Below the pieces are notes generated by a model. That model was not told the DNA's origin. It ran no database searches and was given only the letters and a program-made list of their open reading frames with translations. This document shows, one piece after another, positions 15,160 to 24,044 of a stretch of 32,493 bases of DNA. Origin of the DNA: [Clostridium] symbiosum. GTDB taxonomy: Bacteria > Bacillota > Clostridia > Lachnospirales > Lachnospiraceae. Positions within the stretch are counted from its first letter, which is position 1. Every line of letters begins with the position of its first letter. The position numbers were made by a program, and so were the translations under genes. The stretch is from NCBI GenBank assembly GCA_021769625.1, contig JAETSN010000049.1:1-32493 (forward strand). The letters run 5' to 3'.

Positions 15160-15921
15160 ATGGCTTTATGGCAAGCAATACTATGTGGTATTTTTTATTA
15201 TCTGAATGCCGGACCGTGGGTGTGCGGTATCGGATTTTATACGTTCGGACGTCCGATGGTTCTGGGATTTTTTGTAGGATTGGTGTTGGGGGATCCTGTC
15301 ACGGGTACGATCGTGGGAGCGACGATCCAGATGATCTATCTGGGGCTTATGTCAACAGGCGGTTCCTATCCGGCAGATTCTTCCCTGGCGGGGATCATCG
15401 GAACGGCGGCGGCCATCACAACCGGATTGTCGGCACAGGAAGCGATCGCCATTGCGGTTCCCATCGGCCTGATCGGTACGATCTTCTATCAGCTCCGTAT
15501 GGTGAGCGCGGTGCCCTGTACGCATCTTGCGGATAAATATGCGGCAGAGGGAAAACCGGAAAAAGTCTGGATCGCAAACGTGGCGATCCCGCAGGTGATC
15601 CTGGCGGCGATTTATGTCATTCCGTGTACGCTGGCATGCTATTTCGGAATCGGCGCAGTACAGGGAATCGTGGATGCATGTGAAGGCACAAGGATCCTGA
15701 GCATCTTAAGTGCGATCGGCGGGATCCTCCCTGCGATCGGTATCGCGATGAATATGAAAGCTATCTTCAAAGGGGATGCAAGATATTTCTTCTTCATCGG
15801 ATTTTTGCTGGTTGTTTATTTCAACCTCGATCTGATCGGGATCGGCGCTCTGGCGGCTCTGATGGCGATCATTTATATCCAGCTGAAAAAAAATAACGAT
15901 AAGGAGGCGGAAGAAGCATGA
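15160..15921 (+). CDS. PTS mannose/fructose/sorbose family IIC component
   Basis: A membrane permease subunit of 253 aa that forms the sugar channel with IID. It shows the family pattern of hydrophobic segments and the conserved GLVLGDPVTGTIVGATIQMIYLG at about 40-62, with GGSYPADSSLAGIIGTA following. AGGAGG precedes ATG 15160. The last four bases overlap the IID start (ATGA), which signals translational coupling. Confidence 0.94.
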   Translation: MALWQAILCGIFYYLNAGPWVCGIGFYTFGRPMVLGFFVGLVLGDPVTGTIVGATIQMIYLGLMSTGGSYPADSSLAGIIGTAAAITTGLSAQEAIAIAVPIGLIGTIFYQLRMVSAVPCTHLADKYAAEGKPEKVWIANVAIPQVILAAIYVIPCTLACYFGIGAVQGIVDACEGTRILSILSAIGGILPAIGIAMNMKAIFKGDARYFFFIGFLLVVYFNLDLIGIGALAALMAIIYIQLKKNNDKEAEEA

Positions 15922-16757
15922 GTGAAGAATTGAAAGTAAAAAAAGCGTCAAAAAAAGCAGTGATGAAAAGTTTTCTGAACTGGCTGTTTTTAGCACACAG
16001 CTGCTATAACTATGAGCGTCTCCAGGGCGTCGGTTTTCTACATGCAATGTCTCCGATCATCAATGATGTCTATGATAAGGATGATGTTGAGGGTAAAAAA
16101 GAGGCCATGCAGCGCCATACGGTCTTCTTTAACACAGAGCCCCGTCTGGGAAGTATGATAGTAGGTTTATGTGCGGCAATGGAAGAGCGGATCGCTTCCG
16201 GAGAAAAAGAACTGGCAGGGGATGCGATGACATCCATCAAGAACGGCCTTATGGGGCCGATATCCGGCATAGGCGACACCTTTATCCAGGCTATCCTTTC
16301 CCCGCTTCTTTTATCCATGGCGTTAGGACTGGCAGCAGGCGGCAATGTGCTTGGGCCTGTACTTTATATGATCCTGTTTATTGGTATTATTTTAATACTT
16401 GGTTATGAGTGCTATATGCTGGGATATAAGAAGGGCGATGAGGCAATCCTGAACTTTATTGAGAGCGGTGTGATCAACAAGATCATATCCGGGGCGGGGA
16501 TCATGGGCTGTACCGTTATGGGCGCTCTTGTCGCAAATTTCGTTACGCTTAACACAACGGTATCTTTCGAGATGACCACGGGCGTTTTTGATCTGCAGGC
16601 AAATTTCTTTGACGCATTGATGCCGAAACTGCTTCCGCTGATTGCAACACTTCTTGTTTATGCGGGAATGAAGAAGAAAGAGATTTCTGCATTGAAGATG
16701 ATGCTCATATTGATCGTAGTAGGAGCAGTACTGGGGATATTTGGTATTATCGGATAA
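15918..16757 (+). CDS. PTS mannose/fructose/sorbose family IID component
   Basis: A membrane subunit of 279 aa, partner of IIC and specific to the mannose PTS family. It includes the characteristic NYERLQGVGFLHAMSPII at the N-terminus, HTVFFNTEPRLGSMIVGL, and MTSIKNGLMGPISGIGDTFIQAILSPLL in the middle, then C-terminal membrane helices. It overlaps IIC by 4 bases, and 29 bases separate it from the Fe-type dehydrogenase. In some systems IIC and IID also act as bacteriocin receptors. Nothing here addresses that. Confidence 0.94.
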   Translation: MSEELKVKKASKKAVMKSFLNWLFLAHSCYNYERLQGVGFLHAMSPIINDVYDKDDVEGKKEAMQRHTVFFNTEPRLGSMIVGLCAAMEERIASGEKELAGDAMTSIKNGLMGPISGIGDTFIQAILSPLLLSMALGLAAGGNVLGPVLYMILFIGIILILGYECYMLGYKKGDEAILNFIESGVINKIISGAGIMGCTVMGALVANFVTLNTTVSFEMTTGVFDLQANFFDALMPKLLPLIATLLVYAGMKKKEISALKMMLILIVVGAVLGIFGIIG

Positions 16758-16786
16758 AACAGGACATTGTAAGGAGGAAAATATAA

Positions 16787-17968
16787 ATGGGGCATAAACC
16801 GAATCCATATTTTTTATCGGAGAAAAAGAAACTGACGGCACATGAGAGCACATTGAAAGTTACAATGGGTGACGGGGCGCTGGAACAGCTGAGAAATTAT
16901 GACGAGGGCAGGATCGCGATCGTGCTGGATACTTATCTGCTGGGATCGGATATACTGAAAAAATTAGAGGAAGAGGTACTGGCAGGAAGGGAGTACAAGA
17001 TTATCTGTGATGTAAGGGAAGAACCCTCCTATGAAGCGATCGATCCATTTATTCCGGTGATACAGGAATACGCTCCGCGTTATATTCTGGCTATCGGCGG
17101 CGGTTCGACTATGGATACGGCGAAAGCCCTGTGGTCCTTTTATGAATGCCCGGAACTGACGTGGGAAAAAGCCCTGAAAGGGCTCCCCGCCTTTCCGGGA
17201 AAAGCGGTATTGATCGCAGTGCCCACTACAAGCGGAACAGGGGCGGAGGCAACCGGCGCGGCTGTATATAAAAAATATGACGGAACGAAAGCGCTCTGGA
17301 TCGATAAGGCGATCCGCCCCAAAGAAGCGTTTTTGGATTACTCCCTTTTGGATTCCATTCCGCAGAAAGTGATCGTGAATGCCGGCGTGGATGCGCTGGC
17401 CCATGTAGTAGGCGCATTGTCCTGCGAAGCCTGCAATATCATGGAGCATATGATCAGCACCCAGGTGGCGGTCAGTATTTTGAAGGCTCTGCCGAAGTCC
17501 TGCCGGAAAGATGCGGATGCAAGGGCGGTCATGCATGTCTGTGCGCATCTGGCGGGGGACGAGATCGAAAATGCCGGAGGCGGGCTGGAGCATAAGCTGG
17601 ATATGTTTGCCAAGGCTTATCATCTTCCGCACGGGGAAGTGATCGGGATATTTTTACCGTATACAATGCTGTATCTGATCAGGGAAGACCATTATCTGGA
17701 TATCGCGCAGCAGCTCGGGATGCCGGGGGAAACGCCTTACGAAAAACAGAGGGCGCTGATCGATTTTATATGGAAGATGTATGATGAGATCGGGCTGCCG
17801 AAAACGCTTCGGGAAACTGGGATCCCGGAGGAAGAATTTGTTGCCGCTATCCCGTCCTACATAGAGATGGTAAAGGAAATAGGGCATATTTACTGGATCA
17901 AAGGATTTCAGGGGGATGATACTTTAGAAGGACTTTATAAACAGGCTTACTATGGCTTGACAGAATGA
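16787..17968 (+). CDS. Iron-containing (group III) alcohol dehydrogenase family protein
   Basis: A cytosolic NAD(P)-dependent dehydrogenase of 393 aa. The dinucleotide-binding half shows AIGGGSTMDTAKA at about 104-116 and PTTSGTGAEAT at about 146-156. The metal-binding half shows GVDALAHVV (Asp and first His) and GLEHKLDMFAKAYHLPHGEV (further His ligands). AAGGAGG precedes ATG 16787. The Zn dehydrogenase follows 17 bases after its stop. In this operon it probably oxidises the polyol or sugar phosphate from the PTS, or reduces an aldehyde released by the aldolase. Substrate not determinable. Confidence 0.9.
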   Translation: MGHKPNPYFLSEKKKLTAHESTLKVTMGDGALEQLRNYDEGRIAIVLDTYLLGSDILKKLEEEVLAGREYKIICDVREEPSYEAIDPFIPVIQEYAPRYILAIGGGSTMDTAKALWSFYECPELTWEKALKGLPAFPGKAVLIAVPTTSGTGAEATGAAVYKKYDGTKALWIDKAIRPKEAFLDYSLLDSIPQKVIVNAGVDALAHVVGALSCEACNIMEHMISTQVAVSILKALPKSCRKDADARAVMHVCAHLAGDEIENAGGGLEHKLDMFAKAYHLPHGEVIGIFLPYTMLYLIREDHYLDIAQQLGMPGETPYEKQRALIDFIWKMYDEIGLPKTLRETGIPEEEFVAAIPSYIEMVKEIGHIYWIKGFQGDDTLEGLYKQAYYGLTE

Positions 17969-17985
17969 AGGAGAGGAGCGATAAA

Positions 17986-19020
17986 ATGAAAGTAGTAGCA
18001 ATTGCGGAAGAGAGAAAGACAAAAATTTTTGAGATCCCGAAACCGGAGCCGGGGCCGGGACAGATCCTGATCAGGATACATGCCTGCGCATTGTGCACCT
18101 TTGAGCAGCGGGTATTTACACAGATGACAAAGAAAGCGCTTCCCTATGTGGGAGGACATGAGCTGGCAGGCGTTATCGAGCAGTTGGGAGAGGGAGTTGA
18201 CGCAGAGAGTTTTCCGGTCGGTGCAAAGGCAGCGGCGCGCGTGCTGAAAAACTGCGGAACCTGCTATTACTGCAGGCATGGACAGGAGAATCTGTGCAAA
18301 GGTGCGTACGCGAAATCCGCGGCGGCAGCAGGGACATTGACGCCGAACGGTCTGGGGGAATATATAGCGGTAGATGCAAATCAGGTATTTCTGCTGGCGG
18401 ATGATATTTCTTATGAACAGGCAGTCTTCGTGGAACCCTTTGCCTGTGTGCTGAACAGTATCGAGAGAGGGCAGATCGAACTTGGCGACGATGTAGTTGT
18501 GATCGGCGGCGGTGTGATGGGCATCCTGCATGTGATCGGGGCAAAGATGTCGGGGGCACGCGTTATCTTAAGCGAGCCTGATAAAGCCCGGGCAGAAATG
18601 GCAAAACGTTACGGGGCAGATATTGTTTTAGATCCTATGGAAGTCGATGTAGTAAAAGAAGTGAAAAAGATCACAGGCGGTGAAGGCGCCAATGTGGTAT
18701 TTAATACAACACCGGTTACGGCGCTGACCTCCCAGGCGATCGAGATGACGGCGATGATGGGACGTATGGTTCAGTACAGCTCCATGCATCCGGATAACCC
18801 GATCGAAATAAGTCCCAATTATATACATAATACAGAGATTGTGATCACCGGTTCAAAGAGTCCGAGCATCAGATCGTTTGATGTATCAGCAAGGATCCTG
18901 TCAAAGAAGATCGTTAATCTGGAACCGCTTTTGACAGAAAGTTATCCCATGGAGGAAGCGGATAAAGCGTTCGAGAGGGCTCTCAGTGCTGAGACATACC
19001 GCGTTATGATCAGATTTTAA
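17986..19020 (+). CDS. Zinc-dependent medium-chain dehydrogenase (sorbitol/galactitol-phosphate DH-like)
   Basis: A cytosolic enzyme of 344 aa of the MDR family. Catalytic-zinc region: Cys in HACALCTFEQ and GGHELAG with His-Glu. The structural-zinc cluster is complete, with four Cys in CGTCYYCRHGQENLC. The NAD-binding Rossmann motif is VIGGGVMGILHVIGA, followed by an acidic residue (SEPD) that favours NAD over NADP. An earlier in-frame ATG at 17965 overlaps the previous stop, but AGGAGAGGAG is placed for ATG 17986. With the PTS upstream and a ketose-bisphosphate aldolase downstream, a polyol-phosphate to ketose-phosphate role like GatD is the best guess. Confidence 0.9.
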   Translation: MKVVAIAEERKTKIFEIPKPEPGPGQILIRIHACALCTFEQRVFTQMTKKALPYVGGHELAGVIEQLGEGVDAESFPVGAKAAARVLKNCGTCYYCRHGQENLCKGAYAKSAAAAGTLTPNGLGEYIAVDANQVFLLADDISYEQAVFVEPFACVLNSIERGQIELGDDVVVIGGGVMGILHVIGAKMSGARVILSEPDKARAEMAKRYGADIVLDPMEVDVVKEVKKITGGEGANVVFNTTPVTALTSQAIEMTAMMGRMVQYSSMHPDNPIEISPNYIHNTEIVITGSKSPSIRSFDVSARILSKKIVNLEPLLTESYPMEEADKAFERALSAETYRVMIRF

Positions 19021-19050
19021 TTAGTTATAAACGGCTGCCGGCATCTTTCT

Positions 19051-19079
19051 TTGTATTTTATATGGTAATACTTTACATA
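19051..19079 (+). promoter_or_regulatory. Possible internal promoter before the embedded two-component genes
   Basis: TTGTAT (19051-19056), a 17-base spacer and TACATA (19074-19079) in the 88-base gap before the histidine kinase. This is the longest gap inside the operon. Match to consensus is moderate. Confidence 0.35.
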
Positions 19080-19108
19080 ATGAATCGTATGGGAAGGAGC
19101 AAAGAGGC

Positions 19109-20161
19109 ATGCAGAATGAGCGAAGAAAGAGCCGGAACGATCTGGCGGTTTTCCTGCCATTAGTTGTTTTTATATCGGCGAGTATATTGATATTCTTTTT
19201 TTACGCTCCGGTCTATCAGGAAGCGGAGCTGATGCTGGAAAAACTGCGGCAGGAAGGCAGGCAGTATGAGGTGCTCATATTTCAGAAATATGAATATGTG
19301 GATGCGCTGTGCCTTTCCGCCATCTGCTTTCTGAATTTTCTTCTGGCGGTGACGGCAGTATATCTGGGAATAAAAAACAGGATAGCACAGGAGAGTATCA
19401 TTCAGGAGTATGAGGATATCCTGGCGGGAAAAGATAACGAAATCATGCGTTATGCAACGATAACGGCGACCGGCAGAGTCATGACAGACATTATCCATCA
19501 GTGGAAACAGCCTTTAAACAGTCTGATGCTGATCATATCAAATATTGAAGAGGATATACGGGAAAGTGTAGATTACTCGGAAGAGGTTCTGGAACTTTCA
19601 GGAGAGGCAAAAAACACGATCAGATTATTGTCGGATACGATCTCGGAATTCAGGCGTGCCCTGACTTTTGAAGGAAAAAGAAGCGCTTTCGAAGTCGGTG
19701 AAGTGATCTATTATGTAATCGGAATCTTTGAGAATCGGATTCAGGAAAATGATGTGGATTGCTCTTTTGAGTGTGAAGGGAATTTGAGGGTGTCTGGAAA
19801 AAAGAATATGCTGATCCAAACGCTGATCAATCTTCTGGATAATGCATTGGACGCGGTCGAGTGCAATATAGAAGACGGAGTCTGTGAAAGGGGGGAGATC
19901 CGGATCAGAGGGCAGGAACTGGTGGAGGGTGTGGAAATTTCCGTTCGGGATAACGGCGGAGGGATTTTGCCGGAAGATCTGGAAAAGGTATTTCGCCCAT
20001 ATTATTCAAGCAAAGGCGAAAAAGGCTCAGGGCTGGGACTTGCGATCTGCAGAAATATCATCCAGAAGGATTTCGGGGGAAGCCTGACAGTGGAGAATGC
20101 GGAGCGGGGAGCAGAGTTTAAGATCTTTTTGCCGCGATATGGGGGGAGTGCAGATGAATAA
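19109..20161 (+). CDS. Sensor histidine kinase embedded in the PTS operon
   Basis: A membrane kinase of 350 aa. Two helices (about 12-33 and 66-88) flank about 30 extracellular residues. There is no PAS or HAMP, only a short coiled segment to about 115. The phospho-acceptor His130 lies in DIIHQWKQPLNSL, the HQWRQPL-type box of kinases with a compact dimerisation domain. The ATPase domain shows NLLDNALDAVE, VRDNGGGI, VFRPYYSSK and GSGLGLAICRNI. GGAAGGAG precedes ATG 19109. Its last 8 bases overlap the response regulator start, so the two are translationally coupled. The signal may be linked to the transported sugar or its metabolites. Confidence 0.9.
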   Translation: MQNERRKSRNDLAVFLPLVVFISASILIFFFYAPVYQEAELMLEKLRQEGRQYEVLIFQKYEYVDALCLSAICFLNFLLAVTAVYLGIKNRIAQESIIQEYEDILAGKDNEIMRYATITATGRVMTDIIHQWKQPLNSLMLIISNIEEDIRESVDYSEEVLELSGEAKNTIRLLSDTISEFRRALTFEGKRSAFEVGEVIYYVIGIFENRIQENDVDCSFECEGNLRVSGKKNMLIQTLINLLDNALDAVECNIEDGVCERGEIRIRGQELVEGVEISVRDNGGGILPEDLEKVFRPYYSSKGEKGSGLGLAICRNIIQKDFGGSLTVENAERGAEFKIFLPRYGGSADE

Positions 20162-20930
20162 AGTTAATTTTCTTACAAACCTGACGGTTCTTCTGGTGGA
20201 AGATGACACAAGCGCGTTGCGCCAGATGGAGATCATGCTTCGCAAAAAGTGCGGTAAAGTTTATACGGCTAACAATGGTATGGTGGGACTTAGGGTGTAT
20301 CAGAATGCTGCGCCGGATGTGATCGTGACCGATCTGAAAATGCCTGTTATGGGTGGACTTGAGATGAGTCGTCAGGTGCGGAAGACAGATCCGGATATTC
20401 CTATCATCATTACAACGGCTTTTGACGACAGGGACATCATTCTCAGCGCGATCGATGTGGGAATCAATAAGTATATCATAAAACCGGTGGACGCGGATGC
20501 GCTGCTCGGAGCGCTGGGGGAGGTTTCCGCTTCCGTTTTAAAACTGCGGGACGGCATACTGACCGGGGAAGGTTTTATCGTAGACCGTGAAGAAAAGCTG
20601 AAGAAAGAAGAGGATATGAAACAGGTATTCGCCACGCTTCTGAAAAAAGAGACGGGCAAAGGACCGCAGGTGATATGCGCGTTTGTGCAGGGAAACCGGA
20701 TCAGGATCACACTGCAGTCCGTACTCACGAAGATGGAGCAGAGCCTGATCGCAAATGAAAAGAATTACCGGATGGTCAGCTATGAAAGAGAAGTATTTTA
20801 TCTGGACAGGCAGGAGCGGATGGAGAAGGCGCTGTCAGAAATCTTAAATCTGGAAGTGATGTTTAAGAAGGTAACCTGCAATGCCCAGGAAGACAAGGAT
20901 GAACTGCAATTTGAATTGAAAATGTATTAA
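20154..20930 (+). CDS. Response regulator with DUF2294/MpsC-like output domain
   Basis: A protein of 258 aa. The receiver domain (about 8-125) has LLVEDD, phospho-acceptor Asp60 in VIVTDLKMPVMGG, ITTAFDD and the conserved Lys in YIIKPVD. After a charged linker the C-terminal part (about 155-258) carries KKETGKGPQVICAFVQGN, RITLQSVLTKMEQSL and a late alpha/beta segment. These resemble DUF2294 (Pfam PF10057, also named MpsC), recalled from memory. There is no helix-turn-helix, so control would not be by ordinary promoter binding. A longer in-frame start at 20097 lies inside the kinase gene. GGGGGGAG before ATG 20154 selects the shorter form. The aldolase gene follows after 12 bases. Confidence 0.78.
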   Translation: MNKVNFLTNLTVLLVEDDTSALRQMEIMLRKKCGKVYTANNGMVGLRVYQNAAPDVIVTDLKMPVMGGLEMSRQVRKTDPDIPIIITTAFDDRDIILSAIDVGINKYIIKPVDADALLGALGEVSASVLKLRDGILTGEGFIVDREEKLKKEEDMKQVFATLLKKETGKGPQVICAFVQGNRIRITLQSVLTKMEQSLIANEKNYRMVSYEREVFYLDRQERMEKALSEILNLEVMFKKVTCNAQEDKDELQFELKMY

Positions 20931-20942
20931 AGGAGAAAAATT

Positions 20943-21773
20943 ATGTTGATTTCAATGATAGAACTGATGAAAAGAGCCAGAGAAGGGCATTATTGCGTTC
21001 CGGCGATCGCCGTGGAAAATGAGCATTCTGTGCGCGCGGCGATCAAGGCGGCGGAGGAAAAGCGTTCTCCCCTGATCATGATCTCGCTTTTTAAAGTAAA
21101 TCCGGATATTTGTTATTTCGGAAGGATCGTAGCGGATCTGGCTCTCAGGGCAAGTGTTCCGGTAGCGATGTGTCAGGATCACGGCGGGACCTACGAAGAG
21201 GCGATCTGGGCAATCCGCGCCGGATTTACGGATGTTATGGTGGACCGTTCCACGCTGCCTTTTGAGGAGAACATCGCACAGGTATCCGAGATCGTTAAAG
21301 TTGCCCATGCCGTGGGTGTAGGCGTGGAAGCGGAACTTGGGCATGTGGGAATAGCTACAAACTACGAGGTGGACGGAACCAGCGGGTTTACAGTGCCGGC
21401 AGAGGCGATGGAGTATGTGGAGAGAACAGGAGTGGATGCGCTGGCGGTAGCCATCGGGACAGCCCACGGCGTGTACAAAGGGGTTCCCAAACTTCAGTTT
21501 GAATTATTGCAGGAGCTTCGCGAGAAGGTATCCGTACCGCTGGTACTGCACGGCGGCTCCGGGACAGGTGAAGAAAACCTGAAAAAAGCCTGCCAGATGG
21601 GAATCTGCAAGCTGAATATATCCAATGACTTAAAGCGCGGAGCGATCAGTAATCTGAATGAAAACTGCAAGGACGGAATGGGCGCATATGCGATGTATCC
21701 GCTGCTGTTTGAGGGATATAAGAATGTGGCGGCCGGCTATATGGATCTTTGCGGCTCTGCGGGGAAGGCATAA
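20943..21773 (+). CDS. Class II ketose-bisphosphate aldolase (GatY/KbaY/FbaA family)
   Basis: A zinc-dependent cytosolic aldolase of 276 aa, which cleaves ketose 1,6-bisphosphates (fructose or tagatose type) or related ketose phosphates into dihydroxyacetone phosphate and an aldehyde. The core is conserved: CQDHGGTYEEA with catalytic Asp79 and Zn ligand His80, VEAELGHVG, the ligand His in GTAHGVYKG, and VLHGGSGT plus KLNISNDLK for phosphate binding. Gln replaces the hydrophobic residue usually before Asp-His, a mild divergence. AAAGGAG precedes the start. No sugar-phosphate kinase accompanies it, so either the kinase lies elsewhere or the substrate is not a bisphosphate. Confidence 0.9.
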   Translation: MLISMIELMKRAREGHYCVPAIAVENEHSVRAAIKAAEEKRSPLIMISLFKVNPDICYFGRIVADLALRASVPVAMCQDHGGTYEEAIWAIRAGFTDVMVDRSTLPFEENIAQVSEIVKVAHAVGVGVEAELGHVGIATNYEVDGTSGFTVPAEAMEYVERTGVDALAVAIGTAHGVYKGVPKLQFELLQELREKVSVPLVLHGGSGTGEENLKKACQMGICKLNISNDLKRGAISNLNENCKDGMGAYAMYPLLFEGYKNVAAGYMDLCGSAGKA

Positions 21774-21815
21774 AAGGCGTTTGAACAATCTGAAGACCAC
21801 AGAAAGGCGGATCAT

Positions 21816-22121
21816 ATGAAATTTGCATTTCTTATCATGGGAACCTATGAAAAGCCGGGCAGAGCAGCCATCGGAGACGGGAAGGCGCAGCTTATCGGTG
21901 TAAAAGATATACAGGAGGCCTGCAAGGCGGCAAAACAACTGCAGGAGGAGGGAGTGGATTGCATAGAACTTTGCGGCGCTTTTGGGGAAAAAGGGGCAAA
22001 GCAGATCATAGAAGCGACCGGAAACCGGATGCCAGTCGGCTACGTGACACACCTGCCCGAACAGGATGAGATCTACCGGAGAATGTTTTCCGCTCCGAAA
22101 AAGAAGATGGCGGAAGAATAA
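21816..22121 (+). CDS. DUF6506-like small protein
   Basis: A soluble protein of 101 aa, probably the last gene of the PTS operon. The sequence alternates strand and helix: KFAFLIMGTY, then GVDCIELCGAFGEKGAKQIIEA, then MPVGYVTHLPEQDEIY. It resembles a family I recall as DUF6506, function unknown. AAGGCGG precedes ATG 21816, 42 bases after the aldolase stop. An accessory role in the sugar pathway, such as binding a phosphorylated intermediate, is only a guess. Confidence 0.65.
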   Translation: MKFAFLIMGTYEKPGRAAIGDGKAQLIGVKDIQEACKAAKQLQEEGVDCIELCGAFGEKGAKQIIEATGNRMPVGYVTHLPEQDEIYRRMFSAPKKKMAEE

Positions 22122-22382
22122 AGCTAATAAAGACATTAAGGATAAGAAGAGAGCACCACTTTGCATGAGGATATTGTTTGCGATAAAACAAAATCCGGGC
22201 AGAGAAAGGTGCTTTCTGCGATTAATGGTATCTGATATTTCCATGCAGGTAATTTGCAATATCATTGCAGGAAAAGTTCTTGTCTTACTTCCTGTTTTAA
22301 AGTATAATTTCCCTAAAGCAGTCACAGGCACACAGGGAGATGGAAACTCTGCAAATATCAGGAAAGGGGAATGCGGCAGTAA
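22122..22382 (+). other. Intergenic gap with imperfect hairpin and a promoter
   Basis: No ORF is credible here. AGCACC (22151-22156) can pair with GGTGCT in the region 22208-22213, with partial pairing inside. This is a weak terminator candidate for the PTS operon. A sigma-A-type promoter follows at 22280-22308. Confidence 0.35.
22280..22308 (+). promoter_or_regulatory. Promoter of the AAA/PD-(D/E)XK gene
   Basis: TTGTCT (22280-22285), a 17-base spacer and a perfect TATAAT (22303-22308), 75 bases before the start codon. Confidence 0.65.
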
Positions 22383-23966
22383 ATGGCTAAAATATTTAAT
22401 ACTTACGGTTACTGCGATCCGGAGCTGCACTATATGGTGGACCTGACCAGCCGGTTAGAGCAGATCAAAGCGATGGTAGATGATGAAAAATATTTTACCA
22501 TTAACAGAGGAAGACAGTATGGGAAGACTACGATACTGACAGCGCTTGCAGAGTATCTGCAGGAAGAGTATACTGTTGTGAGTATGGATTTTCAGACCAT
22601 GAGTTTTTCAGCGTTCGAAAGTGAACAATCCTTTGTCGTTGCTTTTTCACTGGAACTGCTGGATCTGGTTCAGGAATTTCCGAAGGGCATCGAAGAAAAA
22701 CTTGAGGAACTTGCGGAGAGGACGGCGAATGTTGTCTCGCTGCAGACGCTCTTCAGGGTTCTGAAGGACTGGTGCGCGGAATCAGAGAAAAAGATCGTTC
22801 TGCTTATTGATGAAGTGGATTCTGCCACAAATAATCAGGTCTTTTTGGATTTTCTGGCGCAGCTCAGGTTTTGCTATTTGAGGAGGCGGAAGGTGCCAAC
22901 ATTTCAGTCGGTGATACTTGCCGGTGTCTACGATGTCCGGAATATCAAACAGAAGATCAGGCCGGATGCCGAACATAAGGTGAACAGTCCGTGGAATATT
23001 GCGGCTGACTTTGATGTGGAAATGAACTTTACCGTAAAAGATATAGCGGGAATGTTGAAAGAATATGAAGCGGATCATCAGACGGGTATGGACATTGATA
23101 AAATGTCAAAATTGCTTTATGAATATACTTCAGGCTATCCGTATTTAGTTTCCCGGCTCTCGCAGATTCTCGATGAGCGAATAGCAGGGCAAAACAACTT
23201 TCCCGACAGAAGCAGCGCATGGACAAAAGAAGGATTTATGGAAGCAGTAAATCTGCTTCTTTTTGAAAAAAGCCCGCTGTTTGAGTCATTGATAGGTAAA
23301 TTGAATGATTATCCGAAGCTGAAGGATATTATTTATCCGTTATTGTTTCAGGGACAGACGATCGCATATAACGCGGACAATGCGGATATAGATATGCTTT
23401 TGATGTTCGGTTTTGTAAAGGCGGAGGATGGGAAGATACAGATTGCAAACCGCATTTTTGAGACCCGTCTGTATAACTATTTTCTCACATTGCCCGAGGT
23501 GCAGAATGGTGATATGTATAGGCTTGCGCTTCTCAATAAAGAACAGTTTATCCGAAACGGCAGGCTGGATATGGAGAGCATTCTGGAAAAATTTGTGGTG
23601 CATTTTGATGATATTTATGGCGACAGGGATGAAAGATTTGTGGAGGAGGACGGGCGGCGGTATTTCATGCTGTATTTGAAACCAATCATCAATGGGACGG
23701 GAAACTGTTATGTGGAAGCCAGGACCAGAAATCAGGAGAGGACCGACCTGATCATCGATTATCTGGGAGAGCAGTTTATCGTGGAACTGAAGATCTGGCG
23801 TGGAAATGCGTACCATGAGAGGGGTGAAGGGCAGCTTATCGATTATCTGGATTATTACCATTTAAAGAAAGGATATATGCTCAGCTTTAATTTTAATAAG
23901 AAGAAAGAGATCGGTGTGAGGGAAATTGCGTTAGGGGATAAGATACTCATAGAGGCTGTGGTATGA
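22383..23966 (+). CDS. AAA-ATPase with C-terminal PD-(D/E)XK nuclease-like domain
   Basis: A protein of 527 aa of a type common in gut anaerobes (AAA-like plus PDDEXK), function unproven. The ATP-binding part has a variant Walker A (NRGRQYGKTT, residues 41-50, first Gly replaced by Arg as usual for this group) and Walker B KIVLLIDEVD at about 134-143. A helical middle region (about 220-400) follows. The C-terminal domain has the nuclease-like arrangement Asp455 in RTDLIIDY, then Glu468 and Lys470 in FIVELKIW, and Gln484. Such proteins are suspected in defence, or derive from mobile elements. It has its own promoter and no partner gene. Codon use does not look foreign by eye. Confidence 0.82.
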   Translation: MAKIFNTYGYCDPELHYMVDLTSRLEQIKAMVDDEKYFTINRGRQYGKTTILTALAEYLQEEYTVVSMDFQTMSFSAFESEQSFVVAFSLELLDLVQEFPKGIEEKLEELAERTANVVSLQTLFRVLKDWCAESEKKIVLLIDEVDSATNNQVFLDFLAQLRFCYLRRRKVPTFQSVILAGVYDVRNIKQKIRPDAEHKVNSPWNIAADFDVEMNFTVKDIAGMLKEYEADHQTGMDIDKMSKLLYEYTSGYPYLVSRLSQILDERIAGQNNFPDRSSAWTKEGFMEAVNLLLFEKSPLFESLIGKLNDYPKLKDIIYPLLFQGQTIAYNADNADIDMLLMFGFVKAEDGKIQIANRIFETRLYNYFLTLPEVQNGDMYRLALLNKEQFIRNGRLDMESILEKFVVHFDDIYGDRDERFVEEDGRRYFMLYLKPIINGTGNCYVEARTRNQERTDLIIDYLGEQFIVELKIWRGNAYHERGEGQLIDYLDYYHLKKGYMLSFNFNKKKEIGVREIALGDKILIEAVV

Positions 23967-24044
23967 TATGGAATTGTAAATGCGAATTTACCGGTTTTGG
24001 TGAATAATAAAATATAAGGAAAGAAAGACAAAGGAGATAAAGAA

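Noticed and set aside
22122-22260. Clear Rho-independent terminator for the PTS operon
   Set aside because: Only a long-looped, imperfect pairing without a T run is visible, so it is listed only as a weak possibility.
23967-24044. T-box leader for proS
   Set aside because: Only 78 bases are available and no T-box or specifier stem is seen.
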